Counted from the stretch's first letter, positions 1 to 10,228 are shown. The stretch: DNA of 64,000 nt from Coleofasciculus sp. FACHB-T130 (GCF_014695375.1 NZ_JACJOG010000056.1:111335-175334), one strand, 5' to 3'. Numbers and translations: made by a program. Notes: a model not told the origin generated them from the letters alone.

Positions 1-7
1 TCTACCC

Positions 8-3000
8 ATGTACCCACGTTTGAAATCTGGTAGAGACGCGATATCTCTTGTCTCTACAATCGCTGCAACACTTCTCATTTGCCTGAATTCATCCATTGAT
101 GGGCGTTCATCCCATCCCTATGCACCCCTACCAGCATCAGCACAGGTACAAACAACTCAAGAGCGAAAAGCCGAAGCGTTGCGGCTGAACCAGGTAGGTG
201 TTCAGCAGTTGAATACAAGTAAGTTTCGAGTTCAACGAGCGTTACAAACATTAGGTGTTCGGCAGTTGAATACAAGGAAGTTTCGAGTTCAACAAGCGTT
301 ACAAACATTTGAGCAAGCTTTGGTCATTGTCAGAGCTATTGGCGATCGCCAAGGCGAAGTGGTAACTCTCAACAATATTGGGGAGGCGTACCTCCAACTA
401 GAGCAGGATTCCAAAGCCCTGAAATCACTTCAGCAAGCTTTAGCAACATTTGAGCAAGCTTTGGTCATTGTCAGAGCTATTGGCGATCGCCAAGGCGAAG
501 CGGTAACTCTCAACAATATTGGGGAGGCGTACCTCCAACTAGAGCAGGATTCCAAAGCCCTGAAATCACTTCAGCAAGCTTTAGCCATTGCTATTGGCGA
601 TCGCCAAGGCAAAGCGGTAACTCTCAACAATATTGGGGAGGCGTACCTCCAACTACGGCAGTATTCCAAAGCCCTTGAATCACTTCAGCAAGCTTTAGCC
701 ATTAACAGAGAAGTGAATAACAAGACTGGCGAAGTAGAAACTTTTGGCATTATTGCGCGAATTTACAGTTTGCAAGGTCAAAAACCCAAAGCCCTAGAAA
801 TTCATCAGCAAGCTTTAGCTATCTTCAGAGAATTGGGTAACAGAGTTAATGAGTACCACACTCTCCTAGATATTGGGGAAATTTACAGCGATATAGGTCA
901 GTATGCCAAAGCCTTGGAATCACTTCAGCAAGCTTTAGCCATTAACAGAGAAGTTGGCAACAAATTCCTCGAAAGTGCAATTCTCAGCCGTATTGCCTGG
1001 GTTTACCAAACTCTTGGTCGGGATTCCAAAGCCCAGGAATTTGAGCAGCAAGCTGCAAAGATAAGCTCTCCCTTCCCGATTGGGGAAATTAACATCCCAC
1101 CACGTCTGGATGCCAAAACCCTGGAATTAGCTGAGCAAGCTTTAGCCATTTCCAGAAAAGTCGGCGACACGTCAGCACAAATTGAAGCTCTCAAGATAAT
1201 TGCGGCTATTTACGTCACCTCACGTCAAAATTCCAAAGCCCTGGAATCAAGTCAGCAAGTTTTAGCCATTGCCAGAAAAGTCGGCGACACGTCAGCACAA
1301 ATTGAAGCTCTCAAGGGTATTGAGTTTATTTACTTAGCCTTAGGTCAACATTCCAAAGCCCTGGAATCAATTCAGCAAGCTTTAGCCATTTCCAGAGAAG
1401 TTGGCGACCGATTAGAAGAAGCAACCATTCTCCGAGAGATTAGTGATATTTACTTAATCTCACGTCAAAATTCCAAAACCCTGGAACCATTGCAGCAAGC
1501 TTTAGCCATTGCCAGAAAAGTCGGCGACAAAACGAGAGAATTCTCTACTCTCACACAGATTGCGGACATTTACCACTACACTCTAAGTCAGTATCCACTA
1601 GCGCTAGAATTCTATCAGCAAGCCTTAGCTATTGCCAGGGAAGTCGGTAATAAGCCTAACGAAGCAGAAACCCTCAGAGCTATAAGCTTTGTACACCTTC
1701 TAACTGGCAATTTTGCAGAAGCAACAGAAACTCTACTTACTACAGTTAAGGTTATGGAATCTGTACGATCGCAATTAAGTGATGCCGATAAAGTGGCGAT
1801 TTTTGAAAAGCAGGTTAACAATTACATGGCTTTGCAAAAAGCCCTCATCGCTCAAAATAAGACTGAAGCTGCTATAGAAATTGCCGAACGGGGTAGAGCA
1901 AGGGCATTTGTGGAGTTATTGGCTAATCGATTAGCCTCTAATCCAACTGCTCAAGTCACTATTAAGCCACCTAGTATTAAAGAAATTCAACAAATTGCCA
2001 AAGAACAAAATGCCACCATAGTTGAATATTCAATTGTTGATCTCGAAGATAGACAAAAAGTCTTAGAATTAGCACTTTACATTTGGGTCATCAAGCCTAC
2101 AGGAGAAGTAGCATTTAAGAAAGTTGACCTTAAATCGCTAAAAAGCTCCTTAGAAGACCTTGTTACCAACAGCCGTAACTCCATCGGCGTCAGAGGTCGT
2201 AACATTTTTGATGTAGACGTAGTTGCTAAGCCTGAATCAGACCAAACTCAACGCTTACAGCAACTGCATAAACTCTTGATAGAACCGATCGCGCAATTCC
2301 TCCCCACTAATCCTAGCGATCGCGTTATCTTCATTCCCCAAGAATCCCTATTTTTGGTGCCGTTCGCAGCACTCCAAGATGCCAATGGCAAATACTTAAT
2401 CGAAAAACACACAATAGTGACAGCACCGGCAATTCAAGTATTACAGCTAACACAGCAACAACGGCGAGAGGTTTCAGGAACACAGGTGCTGGTGGTCGGA
2501 AATCCCACAATGCCTAAAATTTCGCCCAAGGTAGGAGAACCGCCGCAGCAATTATCTCAGCTACCGGGTGCAGAAAAAGAAGCACAAGCGATCGCGCAAC
2601 TCCTCAATACCAAACCCATTATCGGCAATGCCGCCACCAAAGCCGCTATCTTGCCACAGATGTCTAAAGCTAAGATTATTCATCTAGCGACACACGGACT
2701 ACTAGATGATTTTAAAGGGTTGGGCGTACCGGGGGCGATCGCGCTGGCACCTGCGGGAACAGATGACGGTTTGCTGACTTCTGCTGAAATTTTCGACTTG
2801 AAGCTAAACGCCGAATTAGCCGTCCTGAGTGCCTGTGACACGGGAAGAGGCAAAATTACTGGTGATGGCGTCATCGGGTTATCTCGTTCTTTGATTTCCG
2901 CAGGAGTTCCCAGCGTAATTGTCTCCCTATGGTCGGTACCAGATTCTCCCACAGCATCCTTGATGACCGAATTTTATCGCCAAATGCAGCAAAATTCTGA

Positions 3001-3100
3001 CAAAGCCACTGCACTCCGTCAAGCTATGCTGACAACAATGAAACAACACCCCGATCCCAAAAATTGGGCTGCATTTACCCTCATTGGCGAAGCACAATAA
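8..3100 (+). CDS. Secreted TPR-CHAT domain protein (putative cysteine protease)
   Basis: This is a 1030-residue protein with a hydrophobic N-terminal export signal (about residues 15-45, ending near ASAQ), followed by roughly 12 tetratricopeptide-type repeats (about 50-590) and a C-terminal CHAT domain (about 690-1028). CHAT domains are caspase-like. The expected His is in HLATHG (His896) and the Cys in LSACDTG (Cys943), so the site looks intact. TPR-CHAT proteins are abundant in cyanobacteria and their substrates are mostly unknown. The first repeats are near-identical at DNA level (see repeat entries), which points to recent expansion. The start lies 8 bases from the window edge, so no ribosome binding site can be judged and a start further upstream is possible. 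A paralogue lies at 7595-10228. The protease role is inferred from the family. Confidence 0.88.
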   Translation: MYPRLKSGRDAISLVSTIAATLLICLNSSIDGRSSHPYAPLPASAQVQTTQERKAEALRLNQVGVQQLNTSKFRVQRALQTLGVRQLNTRKFRVQQALQTFEQALVIVRAIGDRQGEVVTLNNIGEAYLQLEQDSKALKSLQQALATFEQALVIVRAIGDRQGEAVTLNNIGEAYLQLEQDSKALKSLQQALAIAIGDRQGKAVTLNNIGEAYLQLRQYSKALESLQQALAINREVNNKTGEVETFGIIARIYSLQGQKPKALEIHQQALAIFRELGNRVNEYHTLLDIGEIYSDIGQYAKALESLQQALAINREVGNKFLESAILSRIAWVYQTLGRDSKAQEFEQQAAKISSPFPIGEINIPPRLDAKTLELAEQALAISRKVGDTSAQIEALKIIAAIYVTSRQNSKALESSQQVLAIARKVGDTSAQIEALKGIEFIYLALGQHSKALESIQQALAISREVGDRLEEATILREISDIYLISRQNSKTLEPLQQALAIARKVGDKTREFSTLTQIADIYHYTLSQYPLALEFYQQALAIAREVGNKPNEAETLRAISFVHLLTGNFAEATETLLTTVKVMESVRSQLSDADKVAIFEKQVNNYMALQKALIAQNKTEAAIEIAERGRARAFVELLANRLASNPTAQVTIKPPSIKEIQQIAKEQNATIVEYSIVDLEDRQKVLELALYIWVIKPTGEVAFKKVDLKSLKSSLEDLVTNSRNSIGVRGRNIFDVDVVAKPESDQTQRLQQLHKLLIEPIAQFLPTNPSDRVIFIPQESLFLVPFAALQDANGKYLIEKHTIVTAPAIQVLQLTQQQRREVSGTQVLVVGNPTMPKISPKVGEPPQQLSQLPGAEKEAQAIAQLLNTKPIIGNAATKAAILPQMSKAKIIHLATHGLLDDFKGLGVPGAIALAPAGTDDGLLTSAEIFDLKLNAELAVLSACDTGRGKITGDGVIGLSRSLISAGVPSVIVSLWSVPDSPTASLMTEFYRQMQQNSDKATALRQAMLTTMKQHPDPKNWAAFTLIGEAQ
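196..309 (+). repeat. 57-bp tandem duplication inside the CHAT gene
   Basis: Two adjacent 57-bp units (196-252 and 253-309) differ at only a few bases. They encode two near-identical 19-residue segments at the start of the TPR region. The reading frame is preserved. Confidence 0.9.
309..690 (+). repeat. TPR-encoding tandem repeat (141 bp and 114 bp periods)
   Basis: A unit beginning TTGAGCAAGCTTTGGTCATT at 309 recurs at 450 (141 bp, 47 codons) almost unchanged. A third, shortened copy follows 114 bp later. Each copy contains the HIP1 octamer GCGATCGC. All offsets are multiples of three, so the TPR array can grow or shrink in frame. Confidence 0.9.
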
Positions 3101-3131
3101 AGTTTTAAAAGAGGCTATTTCTCGCGTTTGG

Positions 3132-3878
3132 CTATTGAACTGGCAAAAGTTGTAGTTGATAGCGATAAAGTGCAACGGGTCGATCGACAGCTTTGAAATA
3201 GTCTGGATCTTGAGGCGAGAGGTAAATTGCTGTTACTTGATCGGCTTCAATGGATGAGTGAATCCGGTGATAAGCAGTTGTGGTTTCCACTGTATTGAAA
3301 TACGGCTGAGGGGTGCCGCGAAAGACTTGCTGAGACACTTCTGTGGCAATAAATCGATCCGGGGCGAGTGTTTCGGTGCCTCGACTCGTGACAATTGAGA
3401 CTAGCTGGCGATCGCCTCGCAGTAAAGTCACCTGACGATTGGGAGAATTGGGATCGACTTTGACCGAGAGGATCGCGCGATCGCCTAAATATGCCTTCCC
3501 GATACTCAACCCGTTAAACGCCCGATCTGCCACTACCGGCTGATTTTTGCCTTTTGTTGAGACAGTTATCGCGTCTTGATTTTTGAATCGCACGGGGAAA
3601 CTAACGGGCTGATTCAGCTGGCGACGATTACTTTCAAACCCAGGCGTCACAATTTCTGGCGCTAAGGGTGCCACTAAATCCACTAACGTACTGGTAACGT
3701 TCCAAGTACCTTCCATCCAGTCAGGATAAACTAAGTCACCCTTCGCGGCGCTGACGAGTGGTTTACTGTCCCAGTGAGGAAACTGCGCCAAACGGTCAGC
3801 TAAAACCCCCGCCTGCGCTTCCCCTCCCCATAGCAGCAACCCCAAAATTAGGAAACAACCCCAAAAGACTCGTTGCAT
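3132..3878 (-). CDS. DUF6816 family lumenal/periplasmic protein
   Basis: A protein of about 248 residues with an N-terminal signal peptide (hydrophobic stretch followed by GGEAQA near residues 20-25). A conserved block that includes GDLVYPDWMEGTW matches what I recall of the DUF6816 family, which is shared by cyanobacteria and chloroplasts and has no established activity. An in-frame GTG precedes the ATG at 3878; I prefer the ATG. The gene is convergent with the CHAT gene (32 bp between stop codons). The family assignment comes from sequence recognition, not a search. Confidence 0.75.
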   Translation of the reverse strand: MQRVFWGCFLILGLLLWGGEAQAGVLADRLAQFPHWDSKPLVSAAKGDLVYPDWMEGTWNVTSTLVDLVAPLAPEIVTPGFESNRRQLNQPVSFPVRFKNQDAITVSTKGKNQPVVADRAFNGLSIGKAYLGDRAILSVKVDPNSPNRQVTLLRGDRQLVSIVTSRGTETLAPDRFIATEVSQQVFRGTPQPYFNTVETTTAYHRIHSSIEADQVTAIYLSPQDPDYFKAVDRPVALYRYQLQLLPVQ

Positions 3879-3964
3879 CACGGTAAGCGTCGGTTTGTTT
3901 GTCGGTTTAGATAGCTTTTAAACACAGAAATATCCTCAACTTACCGGGTTTTCAAGCATTTCGA

Positions 3965-4372
3965 CTACACCGAATCAACGGGTACTGGTTCCCAAACTTC
4001 TCCATATTTCTCCTGAAGAGACTGCCATGCTTCTACTTGTCCTGGTTCGTATTCTCCTGGTTTGCCCCACTGGAGAAATGCGCTCAAGGCGGGTTCATTT
4101 TTCTCATCTAAAAAGCGAATAGCATAGGTAGTAAAGTTACCGCGTTTTGATTCGCCCATCTCAAATTTTACCTGCTTAATAGCATCCATATTCAGGTGAA
4201 ACTCGAATATGTCAGCGTGCATATTAGCGTACTTACCCTTAGGTAATTCTGCATAAAACAGCTTTTTCAGCGGGCCGCGTACTTCCAAAACAGCAGCACT
4301 GCTGGTCACAATCAGACGCAGTGTTCCTAAATTTTCGCAGGCTTCTAAAAATTCTTTCAGGTTAGCTTTCAT
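3965..4372 (-). CDS. ChuX/HutX-like haem-utilisation family protein
   Basis: A 135-residue soluble protein without a signal peptide. The order of elements (a LIVTSSAAVLEVRGPL strand region, then ADIFEFHLNMDAI, then FVERP-like strands and a C-terminal VEAWQSL helix) resembles the ChuX/HutX intracellular haem-carrier fold. No haem uptake genes are nearby, so a haem role is inferred only from the family resemblance. It is transcribed in the same direction as the DUF6816 gene and lies 86 bp upstream of it, so the two may be cotranscribed. Confidence 0.6.
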   Translation of the reverse strand: MKANLKEFLEACENLGTLRLIVTSSAAVLEVRGPLKKLFYAELPKGKYANMHADIFEFHLNMDAIKQVKFEMGESKRGNFTTYAIRFLDEKNEPALSAFLQWGKPGEYEPGQVEAWQSLQEKYGEVWEPVPVDSV

Positions 4373-4451
4373 GGTAAATTTGAATGTTGGAAAAAGTAAA
4401 GCTTTGTTGACATTAATGTGACATTAGGATGACTGATTCTCTAAGTAATCT

Positions 4452-4474
4452 TGAGGTTTTTGGCAAAAACCTCA
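4452..4474. other. 10-bp perfect hairpin upstream of the ChuX/HutX-like gene
   Basis: TGAGGTTTTT at 4452-4461 pairs with AAAAACCTCA at 4465-4474 around a GGC loop. On the minus strand it lies about 80 bp before the ATG at 4372. It could be a leader hairpin or an orphan terminator; neither role is shown. Confidence 0.5.
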
Positions 4475-4617
4475 TGTTAGATAATCAATTTCCCTCATTT
4501 TAAAGCATACAAAATCATCCACACATCAAATTAGCTATTTATTGAAACTCCGAACAAAGCCACCAAGCAACTAAAACCCAGCACAATTGTTTTCGGTTTT
4601 CCTTCTACCCTTGTTCT

Positions 4618-4885
4618 AGCTTTTGCATGGGAATGCTTTTGCATTCAGCGCAGCGGCACAGGCACAGTCGATTGTCTCTGTGACCGATGGCACTGGCATC
4701 CATATTATATAGAAGGGCGATGTCCTAAAAGACGATTTCCGGTTCACTTCGACATCACTGGCGGTACTCTTTCAGGCGACAAGGCGAATCTCTTCCATAG
4801 CTTCAGCCAATTCGGTTTTAGCCAGAACCAAATTGCCAACATTCTCTCTAATCCGTCTATTTATCTTTTGACTAACACAACTTAA
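4618..4885 (+). pseudogene. Relic N-terminus of a filamentous-haemagglutinin (TPS) exoprotein
   Basis: Two frames together recreate the start of a two-partner-secretion exoprotein. From 4641 one frame reads [20 protein letters not shown], a typical signal cleavage region, and then hits a stop near 4710. Another frame from about 4748 reads [20 protein letters not shown], followed by [16 protein letters not shown], the diagnostic start of the haemagglutinin N-terminal domain, ending at TAA 4883-4885. A frameshift and an in-frame stop separate the halves and no downstream body remains. It lies just upstream of an intact paralogue. Confidence 0.8.
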
Positions 4886-5099
4886 ACCTCTCCATCTAAA
4901 TTCCTGTTGTTGTAATCTTTGAGCGCAAATCCCTTTTTTTAATAGGTCATCTATTCAGGAAAACACGGTAATGATAAACTATTTTATAGGAGCTATCCAT
5001 CCCACATTTTGTATTACAATCTACCTTTCCCTAGAAGTTTAGGGTGTATTTTCCCTAGGGCAAGTTGTAGATCGCGTATACTGTAGGCAAGCGCTACCT

Positions 5100-7412
5100 T
5101 TGAGTTTAAAAACTGTGAGCCAGCCTGGTCATTTTCTCTGGGTGACTGGTACGATTTTCCTTTTATGGTTAAATAATTCTAGCTGCACCTTAGCACAAAT
5201 TATTCCGGATGCTACGCTGCCAAATAATACTATTACTATCCCAGAAGGGAACGCCATCCGAATTGAGGGTGGCACGCAAGTAGGCGGCAATCTATTTCAT
5301 AGCTTTACAGAATTTTCTGTTCCTATAAATACTGAAGCTTTCTTCAACAATGCCCTAGACACTCAAAACATCTTCAGTCGCATTACAGGTAGCAATCTTT
5401 CTCATATTGATGGATTGATTCGAGCCAACGGCACAGCTAATTTGTTTTTTATCAATCCCAACGGCATTACTTTTGGCTCAAATGCCAAACTCAATATAGG
5501 TGGTTCCTTTCTCGCCTCGACTGCTAACAGCATTCAATTTAGCAATGGAACTCAGTTTAGCGCTACCAAGCCTAGCGCCCCCCCATTGCTAACGATAAAT
5601 GTTCCGATAGGCTTACAATTTAACGCTTCAAACGCAGGAGTTATTCGCATTCAAGGATCGGGACACAATTTCAGGTTCGGACAAACAGGCGGACTAGAGC
5701 CGAATACGAAAACCGAGGGTCTAGCGGTGCAACCTGGGAAAACCTTAGCTTTAGTCGGGGGAGAAATCGCCTTAGAGGGCGGTAATTTAAAAGCTGAGTC
5801 GGGAGCAATTGAGCTTTGGTCAGTTACTCGTGGCTCATTGCCAATGCAAGTCAGCAGCGAACAAATCAACTTCAACAATGAACAACAACTTGCAGAATTA
5901 GGAAGTATTAATTTATCGGGTGCTGCTTCAGTGGATAGCAGCGGCGCACAGGGAGGTTCGTTTCAGATACAAAGCCGAAATCTGAAACTAGAACAAGGTT
6001 CGCTCATCGTATCCCTCACAGAAGGATCTCAACCGGGGAGAAGCGCCACCATCAATGTTTTGGATACTGTAGAACTGATTGGTAGAACAGCCGATGGCAG
6101 AATCGGTAGCGGCTTTTTTGTTCAGACGAATGGTGAGGGAAAAGGCGGCAATTTAACAATTACAACAGATCGGTTGCTACTAAGAGATGGAGCATCCATT
6201 GGTATGGGGACTAACGCTTCAGGGAATTCTGGTACCTTACGAGTGCAAGCGAGGAATGTTCTCTTGGGCGGTCTTTCAGCAAATGGATCGCGTCTGACGG
6301 GTATTTTTTCTAATCCTACTTTTGCCTCAACTGGAGTTGGCGGTGATGTGATTATTGATGCTAAACAACTATCTCTTGAAAATGGAGCGGTGATCTCTGT
6401 GTCTACCTTTGGCGCAGGTCAAAGTGGCAACATAACAGTTCGAGCCAATGACGTACAAATACGAGGAACTTCTGCAACTGGGGGAATTGGTAGCGGTTTT
6501 TATGCTAGGACTAGCTTAAGCAATATTGCGAGTTCTCCACCGCCGTTGACGGGAAATTCGGGCAACGTAACAGTAATTGCTAACAGATTGAGCTTTCGGG
6601 AGCGGGCAACAATTAATGTTGCTAATTTTGGGAAAGGCAATGCTGGTAATATTAATATTCGCGCTGCCATAGTTGAGCTAGATAATAACTCGATTATTAG
6701 AGCGACTCAGCGACAGGCGGAACAGGGAAATATTACGATTGAATCTCAAGATTTGCGATTGTGGCGCAACAGCCTAATTACGACTGATGCCAGTAACATC
6801 ATCCTGTTTGATACGGGTCAGACAATTGCAAATAATGATATCAGTACCAATGGTGGCAACATCATTATTAATACAAAAACGTTAGTCGCGTTAGAAAATA
6901 GCGATATTACTGCCAATGCTCAACAAAGCTTTGGGGGTCAAGTAAGAATCAATGCTAGCGGCATCTTTAAAACTTCAAATAGCGATATCACCGCCACTTC
7001 TAGTCGAGGAACTCAGTTCAGTGGGATTGTCCAAATTAATACTGCTGATGTGAACCCTTCTTCTGGCTTAGTTGCACTACCAGAAAATTTTACTGACATT
7101 AGCAAACAAATTTCCCAAGGTTGTTTGGCTTCTAGGGGGAATAGTTTTGTTGTCACTGGACGCGGCGGCTTGCCAGCAGATCCCAATGAAACTTTGTTAG
7201 GAAGTACAGTATGGCGGGATTTGCGCCTCCCTAGGGGTAATACCTCCTTACCTGTCCCCGTTTCCAAGACTGCCTCTGCACGTACTCCAATGGTGGAGGC
7301 AACTGGATGGGTAAAAAATTCTAATGGTGAGGTAGAGTTGGTTTCCAAATCTATCAATGGTGTGGCTCAAAGTTCCTGGGATGAAATTGCTAGTTGCAGT
7401 GTTTCTAAGTAA
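5100..7412 (+). CDS. Filamentous haemagglutinin N-terminal domain exoprotein (two-partner secretion)
   Basis: A 770-residue predicted exoprotein. A signal peptide (about residues 10-33, cleavage after TLAQ) is followed by the TPS domain (about 35-185) with the signature GGNLFHSFTEFSV and INPNGITFG. A long beta-helix region follows, with repeated N-I/T-I and G-N-I strands. The C-terminus contains an ISQGCLASRGNSF segment and one further Cys, as is usual for this cyanobacterial group. TPS proteins are exported through an FhaC/ShlB barrel, which is not present in this window. The TTG at 5100 gives the longest frame; an in-frame GTG at 5115 is equally plausible. It sits between two CHAT genes on the same strand. 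Confidence 0.88.
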   Translation: MSLKTVSQPGHFLWVTGTIFLLWLNNSSCTLAQIIPDATLPNNTITIPEGNAIRIEGGTQVGGNLFHSFTEFSVPINTEAFFNNALDTQNIFSRITGSNLSHIDGLIRANGTANLFFINPNGITFGSNAKLNIGGSFLASTANSIQFSNGTQFSATKPSAPPLLTINVPIGLQFNASNAGVIRIQGSGHNFRFGQTGGLEPNTKTEGLAVQPGKTLALVGGEIALEGGNLKAESGAIELWSVTRGSLPMQVSSEQINFNNEQQLAELGSINLSGAASVDSSGAQGGSFQIQSRNLKLEQGSLIVSLTEGSQPGRSATINVLDTVELIGRTADGRIGSGFFVQTNGEGKGGNLTITTDRLLLRDGASIGMGTNASGNSGTLRVQARNVLLGGLSANGSRLTGIFSNPTFASTGVGGDVIIDAKQLSLENGAVISVSTFGAGQSGNITVRANDVQIRGTSATGGIGSGFYARTSLSNIASSPPPLTGNSGNVTVIANRLSFRERATINVANFGKGNAGNINIRAAIVELDNNSIIRATQRQAEQGNITIESQDLRLWRNSLITTDASNIILFDTGQTIANNDISTNGGNIIINTKTLVALENSDITANAQQSFGGQVRINASGIFKTSNSDITATSSRGTQFSGIVQINTADVNPSSGLVALPENFTDISKQISQGCLASRGNSFVVTGRGGLPADPNETLLGSTVWRDLRLPRGNTSLPVPVSKTASARTPMVEATGWVKNSNGEVELVSKSINGVAQSSWDEIASCSVSK

Positions 7413-7594
7413 TATAACAATCTTCAATTATTCATGGAATCTTCCGTCTCTTTTCTTTAGTGTCCTTTGCGGTTTATTAAATTTTAAAACTAACTTTAGA
7501 TTGCTAGAGACTTATTGCAAAAGAAGTTTTATCTTTTGAACCGCAGATAAAAACAGAGAAATATGAATAACCCTTTAATTTTGCAAAAACTTTT

Positions 7595-10228
7595 ATGCTA
7601 AAAATAAGGTGGCTTATAAAAAGTATTCATTATCGGATTTTGCTAAGCTTGTTGACACTTTTTTTGGTGACAGCATTTTTACCGGCACTAGCGCAGACTA
7701 ATCTTAAATTTTCTTATTTTGATTCACAATTGGTATCAATTGTTAAAAATATTCCGGATTCTGATGCTCCTTCAGAATCTAAACAGAATGATGCCTTTGT
7801 ACTAGAACAAGGCAGAACCCTGTATGAAGCAGGACGATTTAATGAAGCGATCGCATTCTGGCAACAAGCGCTCGAAAACCTGGAGGCGCAGGGCAATCGC
7901 CTCCACGCTGCCCTCGTTTTAAGCTATCTGTCGAACGCTTATCAAGAATTGGGTCAATGGGAGCAAGCGAAAAACGCGATCGCTCAAAGTCTCAACTTAT
8001 TGCAAACCCAACCCGATGCAGCCACTCTTGCCCAAGTTTTGAATACTCAAGGCAGCCTCCAGCTAGCATTGGGACAAACGGAAGCGGCTTTAGATACATG
8101 GAAACAAGCTGAAAAAGCTTACGGTTCAGCAGGCGACGACGTTGGGAAATTAGGCAGTTTGATAAACCAAGCTCAAGCTTTGCAAGCATTAGGACTCTAC
8201 CGACAAGCTAAAACAAACTTAGAACAATTAAATACTCAGTTGCAAAACTTGCCAGATTCCTCGCTGAAAGTATCAGGATTGCGAAGTCTGGGAGTTACCT
8301 TACAAGTAGTCGGAGATTTAACTCAGTCCCAGCAGGTTTTAGAACAAAGTTTGTCACTCGCCCAAAGGCTAAACTTTCCCTTAGAAATTAATGCCAGTTT
8401 ATTTAGTTTGGGAAATACTCTTAGAGCTTTACAAAAACCGAGGGAAGCGCTGGAAATCTACCGAAAGATAGTAGAGAGTTCTCCCAATTCTTTAGTTTTA
8501 GAAGTCCAACTGAACCGATTAAGCCTTTTAGTAGAAACTGGACAACCAGCCGCAGCCCAAGCATTATTACCCCAAATCCAGTCTCAATTAGAGAGTATCT
8601 TACCTAGTCGCGCTGCTGTTTACAGTCGAGTGAACTTGGCTAGAACTCTCATAAAATTGGGAAATCGGGGAGAGCGATCGCAGATTGTCAATTCTCAAGA
8701 GATTGCCCAGATATTAGCAAAAGCTGTCGAACAAGCGCGAATGCTTAAAGACTCGCGTGCTGAATCTTACGCGCTGGGTCAACTCGGATACCTGTACGAA
8801 CAAACGCAGCAATGGAAACCAGCGGAGGAGCTGACGAGACAAGCACTCGCGATCGCGCAAGAAATTAATGCTTTTAGTATTGTGGCTCGTTGGGAAGGAC
8901 AACTCGGCAAACTTCTCAAACAGCAAGGCGATATTCCGAATGCGATCGCGGCTTACACCAAAGCTGTTAATACCTTACAATCCCTCCGCAGCGACTTGAT
9001 CGCGCTGAATCCCGACGTTCAACTTTCCTTTCGCGAAAACGTCGAACCCATTTATCGTGAGTTAGTAGAGTTACTGTTAGAATCTAATCCCAGCCAAACC
9101 AATATTAAACAAGCTCGCGAAGTCATTGAAGCGCTACATCTAGCAGAATTAGATAACTTTTTTCGAGAAGCTTGTTTAGATGTTCAACCCCAGCAAATCG
9201 ATCAACTCGATCCTCAAGCAGCAGTCATCTACCCTATTATTTTGTCAAATCGTTTAGAGGTAATCTTATCTTTACCCGGAAAACCTCTCAGCCATTACTC
9301 GACTAGGCTAGTGAAAAATGATATTGAAGAAACGCTGGAGCAGTTATTAGAATCTCTTAATCCATTTTTTTCAAGTGAAGCTCGTTTGCGTCTGTCTCAG
9401 CAAGTTTATCGCTGGTTAATCCAACCTGTTGAAACAGAATTAACTAAAAGTAATATCGCCACTTTAGTATTTGTGCTAGACGGTTCGTTGCGAAGTTTAC
9501 CAATGGCAGCGCTGTACGACGGTAAACAATATCTCATTGAAAAATACAATATAGTAGTAGCTCCGGGTTTACAGTTGGTTGCACCACGAGTGGGAAGTGC
9601 GTCGTTAAGCCAGTTACTTGCCCAAAAGCGAAACAAAATTTTAGCAGGCGGAATTACCGAAGCTCGACAAGGTTTTCCAGCATTGCCAGGAGTAGGAGCT
9701 GAAGTCAGCCAAATCGCGTCTGAAGTTCCTTCCAAAGTATTTATAAATGAGGATTTTACCGAAGTAAACTTACAAAACTATCTGAATAAAAATTCTTTTA
9801 CGGTTGTTCATTTAGCTACTCACGGGCAGTTTAGCTCTAGCTCAGATTCTACATTTATTCTGACGTGGAATGGTAGGATAAATGTCAAAGAATTCGAGAA
9901 TTTATTACGTTCTAGAGATCCGAGTACTTTTAATCCGATTGAACTATTAGTTCTGAGTGCTTGCCAAACTGCAACTGGTGATAAGCGAGCGGTATTAGGA
10001 TTAGCAGGAGTAGCCGTGCGGTCTGGCGCACGCAGTACTTTAGCAACTCTCTGGTCAGTGCAAGATGAATCCACGGCTAAGCTTATGGGCGAATTTTATC
10101 AGCAACTCTTACAAGGAGAAAGCAAAGTTAAAGCCCTTCGTCAGGCACAGATAGCTCTGCTAAAACAGCCAAAATATGCTCATCCTTTTTACTGGTCATC
10201 TTTTATTTTAGTAGGAAGTTGGCTTTGA
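7595..10228 (+). CDS. Secreted TPR-CHAT domain protein (putative cysteine protease)
   Basis: An 877-residue protein with an N-terminal hydrophobic export signal (about residues 12-35, ending FLPALAQ), TPR repeats (about 70-480) and a CHAT domain (about 555-877). The putative catalytic dyad is intact: His743 in HLATHG and Cys790 in LSACQTA. The His-Cys spacing of 47 residues equals that of the CHAT protein at 8-3100. Its TPR units are more diverged than those of the first paralogue. It lies 182 bp downstream of the exoprotein gene on the same strand, so cotranscription is possible. Substrate and cleavage activity are unknown. Confidence 0.88.
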   Translation: MLKIRWLIKSIHYRILLSLLTLFLVTAFLPALAQTNLKFSYFDSQLVSIVKNIPDSDAPSESKQNDAFVLEQGRTLYEAGRFNEAIAFWQQALENLEAQGNRLHAALVLSYLSNAYQELGQWEQAKNAIAQSLNLLQTQPDAATLAQVLNTQGSLQLALGQTEAALDTWKQAEKAYGSAGDDVGKLGSLINQAQALQALGLYRQAKTNLEQLNTQLQNLPDSSLKVSGLRSLGVTLQVVGDLTQSQQVLEQSLSLAQRLNFPLEINASLFSLGNTLRALQKPREALEIYRKIVESSPNSLVLEVQLNRLSLLVETGQPAAAQALLPQIQSQLESILPSRAAVYSRVNLARTLIKLGNRGERSQIVNSQEIAQILAKAVEQARMLKDSRAESYALGQLGYLYEQTQQWKPAEELTRQALAIAQEINAFSIVARWEGQLGKLLKQQGDIPNAIAAYTKAVNTLQSLRSDLIALNPDVQLSFRENVEPIYRELVELLLESNPSQTNIKQAREVIEALHLAELDNFFREACLDVQPQQIDQLDPQAAVIYPIILSNRLEVILSLPGKPLSHYSTRLVKNDIEETLEQLLESLNPFFSSEARLRLSQQVYRWLIQPVETELTKSNIATLVFVLDGSLRSLPMAALYDGKQYLIEKYNIVVAPGLQLVAPRVGSASLSQLLAQKRNKILAGGITEARQGFPALPGVGAEVSQIASEVPSKVFINEDFTEVNLQNYLNKNSFTVVHLATHGQFSSSSDSTFILTWNGRINVKEFENLLRSRDPSTFNPIELLVLSACQTATGDKRAVLGLAGVAVRSGARSTLATLWSVQDESTAKLMGEFYQQLLQGESKVKALRQAQIALLKQPKYAHPFYWSSFILVGSWL

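Noticed and set aside
7357..7539. Short plus-strand frame at the end of the exoprotein gene
   Set aside because: It overlaps the exoprotein in another frame and extends into a spacer carrying a repeat remnant.
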